Origin: Gardnerella vaginalis 1500E
GTDB lineage: Bacteria; Actinomycetota; Actinomycetes; Actinomycetales; Bifidobacteriaceae
DNA: 64,000 nt
Assembly (NCBI RefSeq): GCF_000263595.1
Contig: NZ_ADES01000020.1
Span: 30,420-94,419, forward strand
Direction: 5' to 3'
Every line of letters starts with the position of its first letter. The stretch's first letter is position 1. Below the pieces are notes generated by a model. It made no database searches, was not told the DNA's origin, and worked only from the letters and a program-made list of their open reading frames with translations. The position numbers were made by a program, and so were the translations under genes. This document shows positions 19,158 through 28,010 of the stretch, piece after piece.

Positions 19158-19245
19158 CCTTCCCTACGGCGGCATTACCCGCATCAGGTTTACGGTCGGC
19201 TTTCGCCCTCTCAGCCTGTATAGAACAAGCTCCCGCGTTTCGTAG
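19158..19245 (-). promoter_or_regulatory. TPP riboswitch (THI element)
   Basis: On the minus strand the order GCGGGAGC, GGCTGAGAGGG, ACCGTAAACCTGATGCGGGTAATGCC (split here by helices) and GCCGTAGGGA matches the conserved core of TPP aptamers: CTGAGA, ACCTGAT, GGGTAAT-type and CGTAGGGA. The aptamer ends right at the thiO ribosome-binding site, so control of translation initiation is likely. Thiamine pyrophosphate would switch the whole operon off. Confidence 0.95.
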
Positions 19246-19431
19246 CTTTGACCTTCAAAACTGCGATTGTAAAGCACTGCAATATTGCCAACTTTAGCGA
19301 TATTACAAACGCTACAGATAGACGTGACGAAATTATGTGATTTTCGTCACACTACCGTGTAGCATTTTAGCACTTTTACAAAAAATCTGTTAATTTAGCC
19401 GGCATGTCAAGCGGTAAAACTAAGCAATTTT

Positions 19432-19571
19432 CGTTACCAGTGCAGATTGCGCACTGCGCGCGTAACGGATAAACACACTTTTTTGTTACTCACGCAGTTG
19501 GCGTTCTGCATTAGTAACGTATAATGTCGTTTTTTCGTTACTCACGCAGTTTGCGTACTGCGTGAGTAACG
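19432..19571. repeat. Three 36-bp palindromic units at exact 52-bp period
   Basis: Units at 19432-19467, 19484-19519 and 19536-19571, each separated by exactly 16 bases. The third is a perfect hairpin: CGTTACTCACGCAGT, six bases, ACTGCGTGAGTAACG. The second shares GTTACTCACGCAGTTGGCGT but has diverged in its right arm. The first starts CGTTACCAGTGCAG and ends CGCGTAACG. The spacers are AT-rich and end in a T-run on the plus strand. The block lies just after the stop codon of the giant surface-protein gene; on that transcript each hairpin is followed by an A-run, so it is not a standard terminator. Confidence 0.8.
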
Positions 19572-19578
19572 CTAGAGC

Positions 19579-22500
19579 CTACTCGTTAGAATGCTTGCGA
19601 CGGCGAGAAGCCACGCCTGCAGCACCAAGACCTGCGAAGATTGCGGCAAATCCTGCAAACAAGCCAGTTGCAGCACCAGTCTTAGCAAGACTATGACCAG
19701 ATGCTCCACTCAAACTATTAAGCAGCGCAGCCCTAGCAGCCTTAAGCTTACTCAAAGCCACATCAACTTGAGCCTGAGTTGCGTTAGGATCTGCAAGCAC
19801 TCTGTTAGCCTCAGCCAAAGCCTGCACAGCATTAGCATTAGTTTCCACAGCATTGTTAACTTCGATTTGCAAAGCGGACTTATCTACCAAAGCACTCTGA
19901 GAATCACTAGTCTCAAAACCAGCAGCAGAACCGGAACCAACACCAGAGCCACTTCCGTTCCCGCCGCGACCGAATGGATTATTAATCTTATTCTTAGCTG
20001 CAGCGAGCCTCTTCAAAGCCTCATCAACCTGAGCTTGAGTTGCGTTAGGATCTGCAAGTACTCGCTTAGCTTCAGCCAAAGCTTTCTCATACTCGGAAAT
20101 ATCATCCCTACTACCAATTATAAAGTAAGGCGACTTACGGAAATCATCATCACCGGCAGCCTCATCCTGAAGCTTAGACTTATCGGTCTTGTTAGAATCA
20201 GTAATCTTCTTCTTAGCATCCTGAAGTCTCTTCAAAGCAGCGTCAACAGTCGACTGGCTAGCAGAGGAGTCATTTAGCACAGAATTGGCTTCATTTAAAG
20301 CATTCGTGTAATTTTCGAGATCTTTCTTCGCATCCTCGTCTGCAGGAGTTGCGTTAGCCTTAGCTTCAGCATTCTTATACTCCGCAGATTCATTGAACTT
20401 TGGAATTATTATATTTCCGTCAGAATCCTTACCTTCTACTTCGTTTCGAAGCTTAGATTTATCTGTACTAAACTGTCCGATAGCTTTCTTAGCATCCTGC
20501 AAAGCCTTCAAAGCATCATCAACCTGCTTTTGCGTGGCGCTTGCATCATTTAGAACCGTATTTGCATCTGCCAGAGCCTTTGTATACGCAGCAGCAGCAC
20601 TAGAGCCAGCAGCATTATTAAACTCTGGAGTATCTTCGAACTTCGGAGTAATTACTTTGCCGTCTTTATCTTTACCTTCAACCTCATTTTGCAATGAAGA
20701 TTTATCAGTGTTGAACTGCGCATCGTTTTCAATGTCGGTTTTTGCTTTCTTCAATGCTTTAAGAGCCTCGTCAACTTCTTGCTGAGTTGGATGTTTGCTA
20801 AGCGTTTGATTTTCAGCATTCTTTACAAGCTCACGCGCGCTCTTTAATGCCGCGTTATAAGCATCAAGCTTATCTTTTGCATCCTTGTAAGCAATAGAAT
20901 CTGGACTGTCTTTAAGCTTTTCAAGAAGATACTTAGCATTCTTAACTGAAACTTTATTCTCAAACGAATCAGCAGCAGGCTCACCAGTTGCGCCTTCTTC
21001 CTGAGATTTCTCAGTTTCAGCCTTAAGATCTGCAGAATTGGTCTTATACGCATCAAGCCCTGTTCGAGCCGCTTCAAGTTCAGCAAGAGCAGCATTTACC
21101 TGCGCTTGTGTTGGCTTTTCACCCGCAGGAGTGGCGCTATCCTTACTCTTTGCAAGCAATTCATTGGCTTTAGCGAGCGCAGAATCGTACGCTTTCTTTG
21201 CTTGTGCAGCTGCGTTATTTCTATTAGCATCAGGAATAAGATTTCCAGATGCGTCTGCCTTCATAAATTGCGGGTTAGAAGCATTTCTATACGCGTCAGA
21301 AGTTACAGTTCCCTCAACGGCTTCAGCAGTACCAGTCTTAGGAGAACCGTTCTTGCCAACACTTTCCTGTAACTTAGCAAAATCAGTGTTGTATGCGTCC
21401 AAAGCTTTACGCGCTTCATCAAGCTTCTTGAGCGCAGCATCTACCTCAACTTGAGTTGCGTCTTGCTTTGCAAGTACATCCTTAGCAGAGTTAAGAGCCT
21501 GATCGTACGCTGTTTTAGCAGCAGAAGCTTGCGTGTTCTTTGCTCCATCTGCATCGCCGCTATTGTTCTTAAATACAGGGCTATCCGTGTTCTTATATTG
21601 AGGTAGCTGCTTTGTGTCAGCATCAGCATCCACCGACTTACGTAAATCATCCTTCTTGGTAGCGTAAGCAGAAAGTGCAGCGCGAGCTGCGTCTAAGCGC
21701 TTAAGAGCTGAGTCAACATCTGTCTGCAAAGCCTTGTTTTCAGGATGCTTTTGCACACCATTGAGGAATGTTGCAGAGCTTGGAACGCCTTCACCATCTA
21801 GCTTGGTTATCTCTGTACCTTGTGCATTTGTGTCTTTATCAACCTTGTTTTCCAAGACTTTCTTTGCAGCAGCAAGCGCGGAAGCATACTCATCAACAAT
21901 CTTCTTAGCTGCATCTGCTTTAGTTTTTTCTTCCGCTGTAAGCGATGTATCGCTTGCCTTATCCGCCAGCGCTTGCGCATTCTTATATGCAGTTGTGTTT
22001 TTCGTTACATCATCTTGATCTGCAGAAGTTTGCAAAGCAGACGGTTTAGTTGCATAGGTTACAATAGCACCGCGGGCTTTATCGAGTTTAGCTTTTGCCG
22101 CATCTATTTCCTGCTGCGAATACGTAGAAGTTCCAGCTTTAGCGTCATCAATCTTTTGCTTAATAGTTTTAGCTTCTGTATACGCCTCGTTATACGCAAC
22201 AAAGTCCCTACCAGCCTGCGTCTTTTTAGCAGCATCAGCTCCGTTTTGGCTTTCCTCATACGCATTAAAGTATGCAGGAAGCTTATTTCCACTGAAATTA
22301 TTTGCAAGGACCTGAATTAAGTCATAGCTATTCGTTTTAAGCTTATGCAAATTCTCTTCGGCTGTTTTAAGATTGTTTAGCGCCTCGTCTACCTGCGCTT
22401 GCGTTGCCTTAGGATTATTAATAACTTCCTTTGCTTTTGCCAAAGCGTCATCGTATTTAGATGCGTACTGCTTAGCTTCTTCCTTATTTAAGCCTGCAGG

Positions 22501-24597
22501 AAGATTGCCATCAAAGTATCTGTCATACGTGCCGTTCTCATAGAAGACGCTCTTTTTGTCGCCGTCGTGATCGTGACTTTGTAGAACTATCGCGTCAAGA
22601 GCCGCCTTATTCGTAGCCTTAGCATCAATTGCTTTCTTGGCATTCTTAAGATTTTCTATTGCAAGATCAACATCGGCTTGCGAAGCGTTCGGGTCAGCAA
22701 AAAGCTCTTGTGCTTTCTTTACAGCTTCGTCGTATTTATTGCGCTCGTCTTCTGTAGCGTTCTGATACGCAGGATCAGCTGTTGAGATATCGCCAGACGT
22801 ACCAGTTTTAACCTTGGCATCCGATGAAATAATCTCACTCAACTTGTCTTTGTTGGTTTCAAACTCGTCCAATGCTCTGCGCGCTTTATCAAGCTTCTCT
22901 TTGGCAGCGTTTACTTCTTTTTGCGTTGCATACTGATTTGCGTTTACCTTATTAGCTTCTGTAAGAGCTTCATCGTACGCAGTTTTTGCCTGAGCAGCTT
23001 TATTGTTCTTATCGGTATCAAGTGTGCCATCAGACTTCTTAAATTGAGGATTGGCTACGTTCTTGTACCTGTCAGTTGCATGCGTTCCAGTAGCCGCCGC
23101 ACCCTGTGTGGTCGCAGCAGTTCCCTGATCCGTAATATCTTTATTAAGGTCCGTTTTATTTGTATCTTCACCATTAAGCGCTTGATAAGCTTTATTGAGC
23201 TTAATAGCCGCGTTATCAATATCGGCTTTCTGCTGCTCTGTAAGATTCTCTTTAGCAGTGTCTTTAACGCTTGCGTACAAGTTATTGGCAGCGCTAAGCG
23301 CAGTATCGTAATTATTCCTCAAAGTATCAGACGCATTGTAATACTTTGACTTAGTTGGCACTGTTTTGTACCCAACCTGCGCAGTTGTATATTCATCAAT
23401 CGATGCCTTCAGCTTAGTTTTGTCGTGCGAAGGCTGTGGCACAAATAGTAAGTTAATAGAGTGCACAGAAACTGCATATTTAAAATACGAATAATCGTAA
23501 GGAGCCAAATATAAATGGGCTGGGTATACTTTGCCACTCTTAGCAGCAAGATTCACCTTTGCATCTTTGCCAAAAGAATAATCCTTTGCATCTGAATTAT
23601 GTTCATCTAAATTGCGATCCGAATTATCAATTGCGGGATTACCATTCCAATACGGGCCGCTCATATTGCCCATCGTAAGCGAAACTGTTGGGTTGTTTTG
23701 ATCATCAAGCAAATAATGCATATTAGATCTTTGCGGTTTGCCATTTCTGCCTTCGCTAGCAAGCGTCTCTCCGCCAATTATCGTGCGCAAACCAGAGTTA
23801 ATGTCTTTTGGCGTTGCTTTCAAATATTTAACAACATCTTCCGTGTTGAATTTTTGCGCTTTTGTGGAATCATAGTGGTAAATAAGCGTATTCTTGTCGC
23901 TACTCCAGCTAAAACCTTCATCTGTGTCGCGGCCATCCATTTTCTGCTTAGTCCACTCAAGGTTATAGTCCTTACGAATATCAACAACGCGCGTAAGCTT
24001 GTTTTTCTTAATATTCGACGTAAACTGCACATACGCTTTGTCGGTCTTGATTGTAACAGTTATGGTATTTTCTGCCATACCACTTGAAATTGCCCTATGA
24101 GGACCATCATTAATCCAGTGAGCAGTATTACCTGAATACCAATCAAATTTGATTTGATCTTTGCTAGTAAGCCCAAGCCGAGCATTGTTTTTATTATCGT
24201 CAAATAACTTCTGCTTAATGCGCTCAAACTCGGCATCAGAAAAACCGATTGGATTATACACAGGAACAGCATCATCACCAGAAGGAATAGTAATCTTAGA
24301 TTCATCAATCTCTTTTATAATTGCATCATCCAAGTTAATTGTGTCTGTATAATCCTGACCTGGAATTATTTGCCCAAAATTAATAACAATCTGATTATTG
24401 TTATTAAAAGTCACTTTATCTAGAGCAACATTATTTGCTTTAGATACACGCTTCCTAATCTCAAGTTTTTCAGAATCAGTTAAATGCTCAGGATCTTTGA
24501 TTACTGGCTTATCAAAATTAAGATCAGTATTTGGGAATAATGGTGGCATTTCATCATTGTCATCGCCGTCACCATCAACATTAGAAGCCAATACCAT
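19579..24597 (-). CDS. Giant FIVAR-repeat, sortase-anchored surface protein, body
   Basis: A 1672-residue open frame without its own signal peptide. The first ~400 residues form an adhesin-like region (KDPEHLTDSEKLEIRKRVSKANN at residues ~33-55 resembles the linker repeats of streptococcal and bifidobacterial surface proteins). About 13 FIVAR-type helical repeats follow, each with a pattern like AYDEALAKAKEVL..ATQAQVDEALKKLDEAR. The end is a sortase signal: SLAKTGAATGLF, a hydrophobic segment, then RRRKHSNE. The frame continues upstream of the listed ATG to the C tract at 24746-24756 and is then out of frame with the signal-peptide ORF. With one more G (or two fewer) both would join into one protein of about 1832 residues. 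Likely role: adhesion. Confidence 0.88.
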   Translation of the reverse strand: MVLASNVDGDGDDNDEMPPLFPNTDLNFDKPVIKDPEHLTDSEKLEIRKRVSKANNVALDKVTFNNNNQIVINFGQIIPGQDYTDTINLDDAIIKEIDESKITIPSGDDAVPVYNPIGFSDAEFERIKQKLFDDNKNNARLGLTSKDQIKFDWYSGNTAHWINDGPHRAISSGMAENTITVTIKTDKAYVQFTSNIKKNKLTRVVDIRKDYNLEWTKQKMDGRDTDEGFSWSSDKNTLIYHYDSTKAQKFNTEDVVKYLKATPKDINSGLRTIIGGETLASEGRNGKPQRSNMHYLLDDQNNPTVSLTMGNMSGPYWNGNPAIDNSDRNLDEHNSDAKDYSFGKDAKVNLAAKSGKVYPAHLYLAPYDYSYFKYAVSVHSINLLFVPQPSHDKTKLKASIDEYTTAQVGYKTVPTKSKYYNASDTLRNNYDTALSAANNLYASVKDTAKENLTEQQKADIDNAAIKLNKAYQALNGEDTNKTDLNKDITDQGTAATTQGAAATGTHATDRYKNVANPQFKKSDGTLDTDKNNKAAQAKTAYDEALTEANKVNANQYATQKEVNAAKEKLDKARRALDEFETNKDKLSEIISSDAKVKTGTSGDISTADPAYQNATEDERNKYDEAVKKAQELFADPNASQADVDLAIENLKNAKKAIDAKATNKAALDAIVLQSHDHDGDKKSVFYENGTYDRYFDGNLPAGLNKEEAKQYASKYDDALAKAKEVINNPKATQAQVDEALNNLKTAEENLHKLKTNSYDLIQVLANNFSGNKLPAYFNAYEESQNGADAAKKTQAGRDFVAYNEAYTEAKTIKQKIDDAKAGTSTYSQQEIDAAKAKLDKARGAIVTYATKPSALQTSADQDDVTKNTTAYKNAQALADKASDTSLTAEEKTKADAAKKIVDEYASALAAAKKVLENKVDKDTNAQGTEITKLDGEGVPSSATFLNGVQKHPENKALQTDVDSALKRLDAARAALSAYATKKDDLRKSVDADADTKQLPQYKNTDSPVFKNNSGDADGAKNTQASAAKTAYDQALNSAKDVLAKQDATQVEVDAALKKLDEARKALDAYNTDFAKLQESVGKNGSPKTGTAEAVEGTVTSDAYRNASNPQFMKADASGNLIPDANRNNAAAQAKKAYDSALAKANELLAKSKDSATPAGEKPTQAQVNAALAELEAARTGLDAYKTNSADLKAETEKSQEEGATGEPAADSFENKVSVKNAKYLLEKLKDSPDSIAYKDAKDKLDAYNAALKSARELVKNAENQTLSKHPTQQEVDEALKALKKAKTDIENDAQFNTDKSSLQNEVEGKDKDGKVITPKFEDTPEFNNAAGSSAAAAYTKALADANTVLNDASATQKQVDDALKALQDAKKAIGQFSTDKSKLRNEVEGKDSDGNIIIPKFNESAEYKNAEAKANATPADEDAKKDLENYTNALNEANSVLNDSSASQSTVDAALKRLQDAKKKITDSNKTDKSKLQDEAAGDDDFRKSPYFIIGSRDDISEYEKALAEAKRVLADPNATQAQVDEALKRLAAAKNKINNPFGRGGNGSGSGVGSGSAAGFETSDSQSALVDKSALQIEVNNAVETNANAVQALAEANRVLADPNATQAQVDVALSKLKAARAALLNSLSGASGHSLAKTGAATGLFAGFAAIFAGLGAAGVASRRRKHSNE

Positions 24598-24707
24598 GAA
24601 TGGCGAAGCTGCAGATTTTAGCTTAGACTGCGCTGCCTCGACTTTACCTGCTTCAGACTGTTTCTCTTCAGTTTGTTTTGATTGAGTCTTCTCTACTTCA
24701 GGATTCT

Positions 24708-25076
24708 CTACTTTAGTCTGCTCAACATCCTTCTTAGAAGGCAGACCCCCCCCCCCATTTGGTTTTTAGGAGTTTCAGTTACATTCTTCTTCTGAATCTG
24801 CTTATCGCTAGACTGCTTATCATTAGCCTGTTGCTCGTGCTTATGTGGCTCGCCTTTTTGAGCATCACTCTGAACAACCTGTGAATCTTTCTCCTCTGCA
24901 GCCATTGCAGTATTCGCAGGAGTCACACTAAACGCTAATGCAGCACCGGCAAGCACACCTGCAGCACCTATAGTAAACGCTGCAACTTTACGCGTATCCA
25001 CAGCTCTCGCAATAGCATTGCTAGCAGAAGCGTCCAAGCTCACCTTATGCCCGCGCTTTACAGACTTTACACCCAT
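24708..25076 (-). CDS. Signal-peptide portion of the surface protein, terminated by frameshift
   Basis: The true 5' end of the surface-protein gene. AGAGGAGG precedes the ATG. A basic head (MGVKSVKRGHK) and a hydrophobic stretch ending NTAMA, then AEEKDSQ, form a signal peptide with cleavage near residue 60. A Lys/Gln/Asp-rich spacer follows. After Met107 the G tract is read GGG GGG GGG and then runs out of frame into a short nonsense tail ending after residue 122. With 12 or 9 G's it would continue as GLPSKKDVEQTKVENPEV into the 1672-residue body. In the present state only a short secreted stub would be made. Confidence 0.85.
   Translation of the reverse strand: MGVKSVKRGHKVSLDASASNAIARAVDTRKVAAFTIGAAGVLAGAALAFSVTPANTAMAAEEKDSQVVQSDAQKGEPHKHEQQANDKQSSDKQIQKKNVTETPKNQMGGGVCLLRRMLSRLK
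24746..24756 (-). repeat. 11-base G homopolymer, probable phase-variation switch
   Basis: Eleven C's on the plus strand (G's on the coding strand), between the signal peptide and the repeat body. The upstream and downstream frames join only when the tract length is a multiple of three (9 or 12), so this copy is OFF by one base. Slipped-strand mispairing at such tracts is a known cause of phase variation of surface proteins. A sequencing error in the homopolymer is the main alternative. Confidence 0.8.
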
Positions 25077-25285
25077 AATTCCTCCTCTTCAAAATGCACC
25101 CATGCTCTCTAGGATTTAATTATGCCTTGTATGCACCTAAAAATGCATCCAAATATGCGTCAGTGTATATTTCTGCATAGAGCAATCTTTTAGCGTATTA
25201 ATTGCACATATACAGCGATTCAGTGTGAATTATACCACTTTGGAAGCGATTTTCATAGGGCGCATTTACTAATAAACAGTACTAT

Positions 25286-27973
25286 TTACTCAACCGAACG
25301 CAGCAAAATCTCCTCAAGCGCATGCTTTACAGAAACAGGCAACGTACAACGCCACTGCGCCCACTTAACCACGGAAGGCTGATCGGTTGCGTAAGCGTTA
25401 AGCATATCAACATTGTTGCGATACTTTTCTGCTTCCGATTCGTTTTCGTATTCAAGAGTTGATATTGCAGCAATAGCACTTGCACTTCCGCCTGTTTCGC
25501 GTACTGCGTCAAAAGCCATTTCCTTACCACGGTACGGCACTTGTGCTTGAAGCAAGAATCGGTAAGCGTCGCCAACTTTAGGGTCGGCAGCAATTTGCAA
25601 TCCTCCGTCAACAATTACGCGAACTTCTAAACGAGCTGGCACGTCTTTTACAGAAACAGTTAAGCTCAAAGTCGACTCTTCACCTTCGTAAGAAATCGCA
25701 AACTCGCTTGCGCTAAGTTCTCGACTTCCTACCAATACGCGCACGTGCGCAAAATCTGCGCAATCAACCCCTCTAAACACCACATTCCAGTTGCGTTTTT
25801 GCGGCACAGATTCTACAGCATCATCCTCTCCGGAAACGCCGGAAATAATAAATTGCGTAGAAGAATTGCCGTCTCGCCACACAAAATTCATGCGAGTATT
25901 AGCAGTATTCCCAGCAGACGCTGCAGCAAAATCACCGTTATCTTCGCGCATCACAAATTCGCCGTCAGCTCCAGGGAACACGAGCACGCGCAGATTACGA
26001 GGATTTTCAATGCTATTAACAGATTCAGCAGCCTCATAACTACGCGCGCAATCTGCAACTTCCGGCAAAACTTGCAGAGGCACAATAGCTCCAGCGCGAG
26101 CAAAAACAGGCACGCGGTCAAGCGTGCGCCACGCTTCAAATCTGCGACCATTCCAGCCGCGAGACACGTACCTGCGCCCGTCAAACAAATCGTACCAGTC
26201 ACCTTCCGGCAACCAAACTCCAGCGCATCCACGCAAAGTAGCCGCATCGTTAGGCGAAACAATCGGCGCCACTATAAGCTCGCTTCCAAAACGGTACTCG
26301 TTAGGAATTTCATAAGCCATGCCAACTTCCGGCGACTGCCAGTACATTGGCTCAATAATCGGTCTGCCATCAAAAGCTGCACGATAATTCATCGTATAAA
26401 CGTATGGCAAAAGTTCAGCGCGCAAGCGAAGCATTTTCACCATTGCTTCGCGAGTTTCCTGAGGGAAATTCCACGGCTCTTTTCCAGCAAACGGAGAGCA
26501 AGTCGAGTGCAAACGATTAATAGGGCTAAATGCACCGAAAGCATACCATCTCGCTTCCAACTCGTTATTTCGCACGCCGAGCATGTGGCCGCCAATATCG
26601 TGGCTCCACCATCCGTAGCCAATATTTGAAGCCGTAGAAGTGAAGTAAGTTTGGAAAGCAAGAGAATCCCAAGTAGTAACGGTATCTCCCGAGAATCCAA
26701 CTGGGTAGCGATGCGAACCAGGGCCCGCGTAGCGCGAGAACGTTAGCGGCCAGCGTCCTTCGCGAGCAGAATCCTCATAATGCATGTGGTTTAGCATCCA
26801 AAGCGGATCCAAACCAGGCTCGCGCGTCACACCACCCTGCTGCCAGTCAATCCACCAGAATTTGACGCCTTCATCTTCCATACGATGATGCATGTTGAAA
26901 TAAGCTTCAACAAACTGCGGATTCGTTAAATCAAATTCCACAGCTTTACCGCTTGCCGGATCAATGCCAGCATCTTGCGCAACTTGCGCATAATCTTTTT
27001 CGAACTCACGCACGCCGTCGCGCGGATGCAAGTTCAAAGTTGGAGATAATCCAGCCGCGTTAAGTTTACGCAAGAAAGCACGATGATCTGGGAAAAGCTC
27101 CTCGTTCCAAGTGTAGCCCGTCCAACCGGAACCATATTTTGCATCAACATCCGTCACATGCCAGTCCATATCTATAACAGCTGTACTGAACGGTATGCCT
27201 TCGCGCTTAAAGCGATTATGCAATTGCAAATATTCGTCTTGATGGTAGCGATAGTATCTGCTCCACCAATTACTTAGCGCAAAACGTGGAAGCAGCGGTT
27301 GAGCACCCGCTAGCTTATAAAAGTCTTGAATTGCTTGAATATAGCGATGTCCGTAGCCGAAGAAATACAAGTCTTTATATCTTCCAGCTTGTTCGCTAAC
27401 TTTTTGCGCACGCGACTTAACCCAAGCCCCATACGGGTTTGATTTGCCGTTTATTTCCTCAGCCGGCGCAATTTCGCAAGTTGCAGAATCGTCTAAAACA
27501 GACCATCCGTCGCGCGAAAGTATTCCTTTACCAAGTTTTACCGGTCCGTTCGCCTGATCCAAAGTTCTAAAAGTTCCAAGGAGATTTCCCGGGCAGTCGT
27601 CGCCGTAATGCCACGTGTTAAATTGAGTACACGGCACTCCGCGCACAACAATACTTAATCCTTCTTTACTAAAAGCTTCGCAATTATAAGTAAGATGCAG
27701 CTTTTCAGTTTCGACTTCCAACCATCCGTTTTCGTTTTTGCGCGCACTAAATTGCGGCTGAGCATCCGCACTTTTGTGAGCAAAATTGCGGCAGATTACA
27801 GTTTGCGTAGGATTGTCAACAAACTTTCCGTCGTCGCTCCATTCAAGACGCAACAGCGAATCTGTAATAACTGTAATTCGCCACTTTTCGCCTTTAATTA
27901 CCTGAGTATCCTGTGCTTTTGCGTTTGAATCAGTTGCGTACTTATAAAAAATTCCCGACTTGGAAAAGTCCAT
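25286..27973 (-). CDS. GH31 alpha-glucosidase
   Basis: An 895-residue glycoside hydrolase without a signal peptide, so intracellular. The barrel contains LPRFALSNWWSRYYRYHQDEYLQL, AVIDMDWHVTDV, the nucleophile region KFWWIDWQQGG and the acid/base region YPVGFSGDTVTTWDSLAFQ, then WWSHDIGGHM and ELEARWYAFGAFSPINRLHS, as in GH31. It would release glucose from alpha-glucosides such as maltose, isomaltose or malto-oligosaccharides; the linkage preference is not readable. It is the last of three minus-strand genes with the TraX-like and GH13 genes, near the maltodextrin transporter. Confidence 0.9.
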   Translation of the reverse strand: MDFSKSGIFYKYATDSNAKAQDTQVIKGEKWRITVITDSLLRLEWSDDGKFVDNPTQTVICRNFAHKSADAQPQFSARKNENGWLEVETEKLHLTYNCEAFSKEGLSIVVRGVPCTQFNTWHYGDDCPGNLLGTFRTLDQANGPVKLGKGILSRDGWSVLDDSATCEIAPAEEINGKSNPYGAWVKSRAQKVSEQAGRYKDLYFFGYGHRYIQAIQDFYKLAGAQPLLPRFALSNWWSRYYRYHQDEYLQLHNRFKREGIPFSTAVIDMDWHVTDVDAKYGSGWTGYTWNEELFPDHRAFLRKLNAAGLSPTLNLHPRDGVREFEKDYAQVAQDAGIDPASGKAVEFDLTNPQFVEAYFNMHHRMEDEGVKFWWIDWQQGGVTREPGLDPLWMLNHMHYEDSAREGRWPLTFSRYAGPGSHRYPVGFSGDTVTTWDSLAFQTYFTSTASNIGYGWWSHDIGGHMLGVRNNELEARWYAFGAFSPINRLHSTCSPFAGKEPWNFPQETREAMVKMLRLRAELLPYVYTMNYRAAFDGRPIIEPMYWQSPEVGMAYEIPNEYRFGSELIVAPIVSPNDAATLRGCAGVWLPEGDWYDLFDGRRYVSRGWNGRRFEAWRTLDRVPVFARAGAIVPLQVLPEVADCARSYEAAESVNSIENPRNLRVLVFPGADGEFVMREDNGDFAAASAGNTANTRMNFVWRDGNSSTQFIISGVSGEDDAVESVPQKRNWNVVFRGVDCADFAHVRVLVGSRELSASEFAISYEGEESTLSLTVSVKDVPARLEVRVIVDGGLQIAADPKVGDAYRFLLQAQVPYRGKEMAFDAVRETGGSASAIAAISTLEYENESEAEKYRNNVDMLNAYATDQPSVVKWAQWRCTLPVSVKHALEEILLRSVE

Positions 27974-28010
27974 TTTTGCACCTTTGCTTTTTATTAATTA
28001 ACGCACGCTT

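Noticed and set aside
19432..19571. CRISPR array suggested by three 36-bp units with spacers
   Set aside because: Units are diverged palindromes, spacers are all 16 bp and AT-rich, only three units, and no cas genes are near.
24746..24756. Treating the frameshifted surface gene as a dead pseudogene
   Set aside because: Both parts are otherwise intact, including signal peptide and sortase end, and the break is exactly at a slippery G tract; a reversible switch is more likely, though a sequencing error is possible.
25745..26629. 294-codon open frame opposite the GH31 gene
   Set aside because: Antisense shadow; highly basic and no family features.
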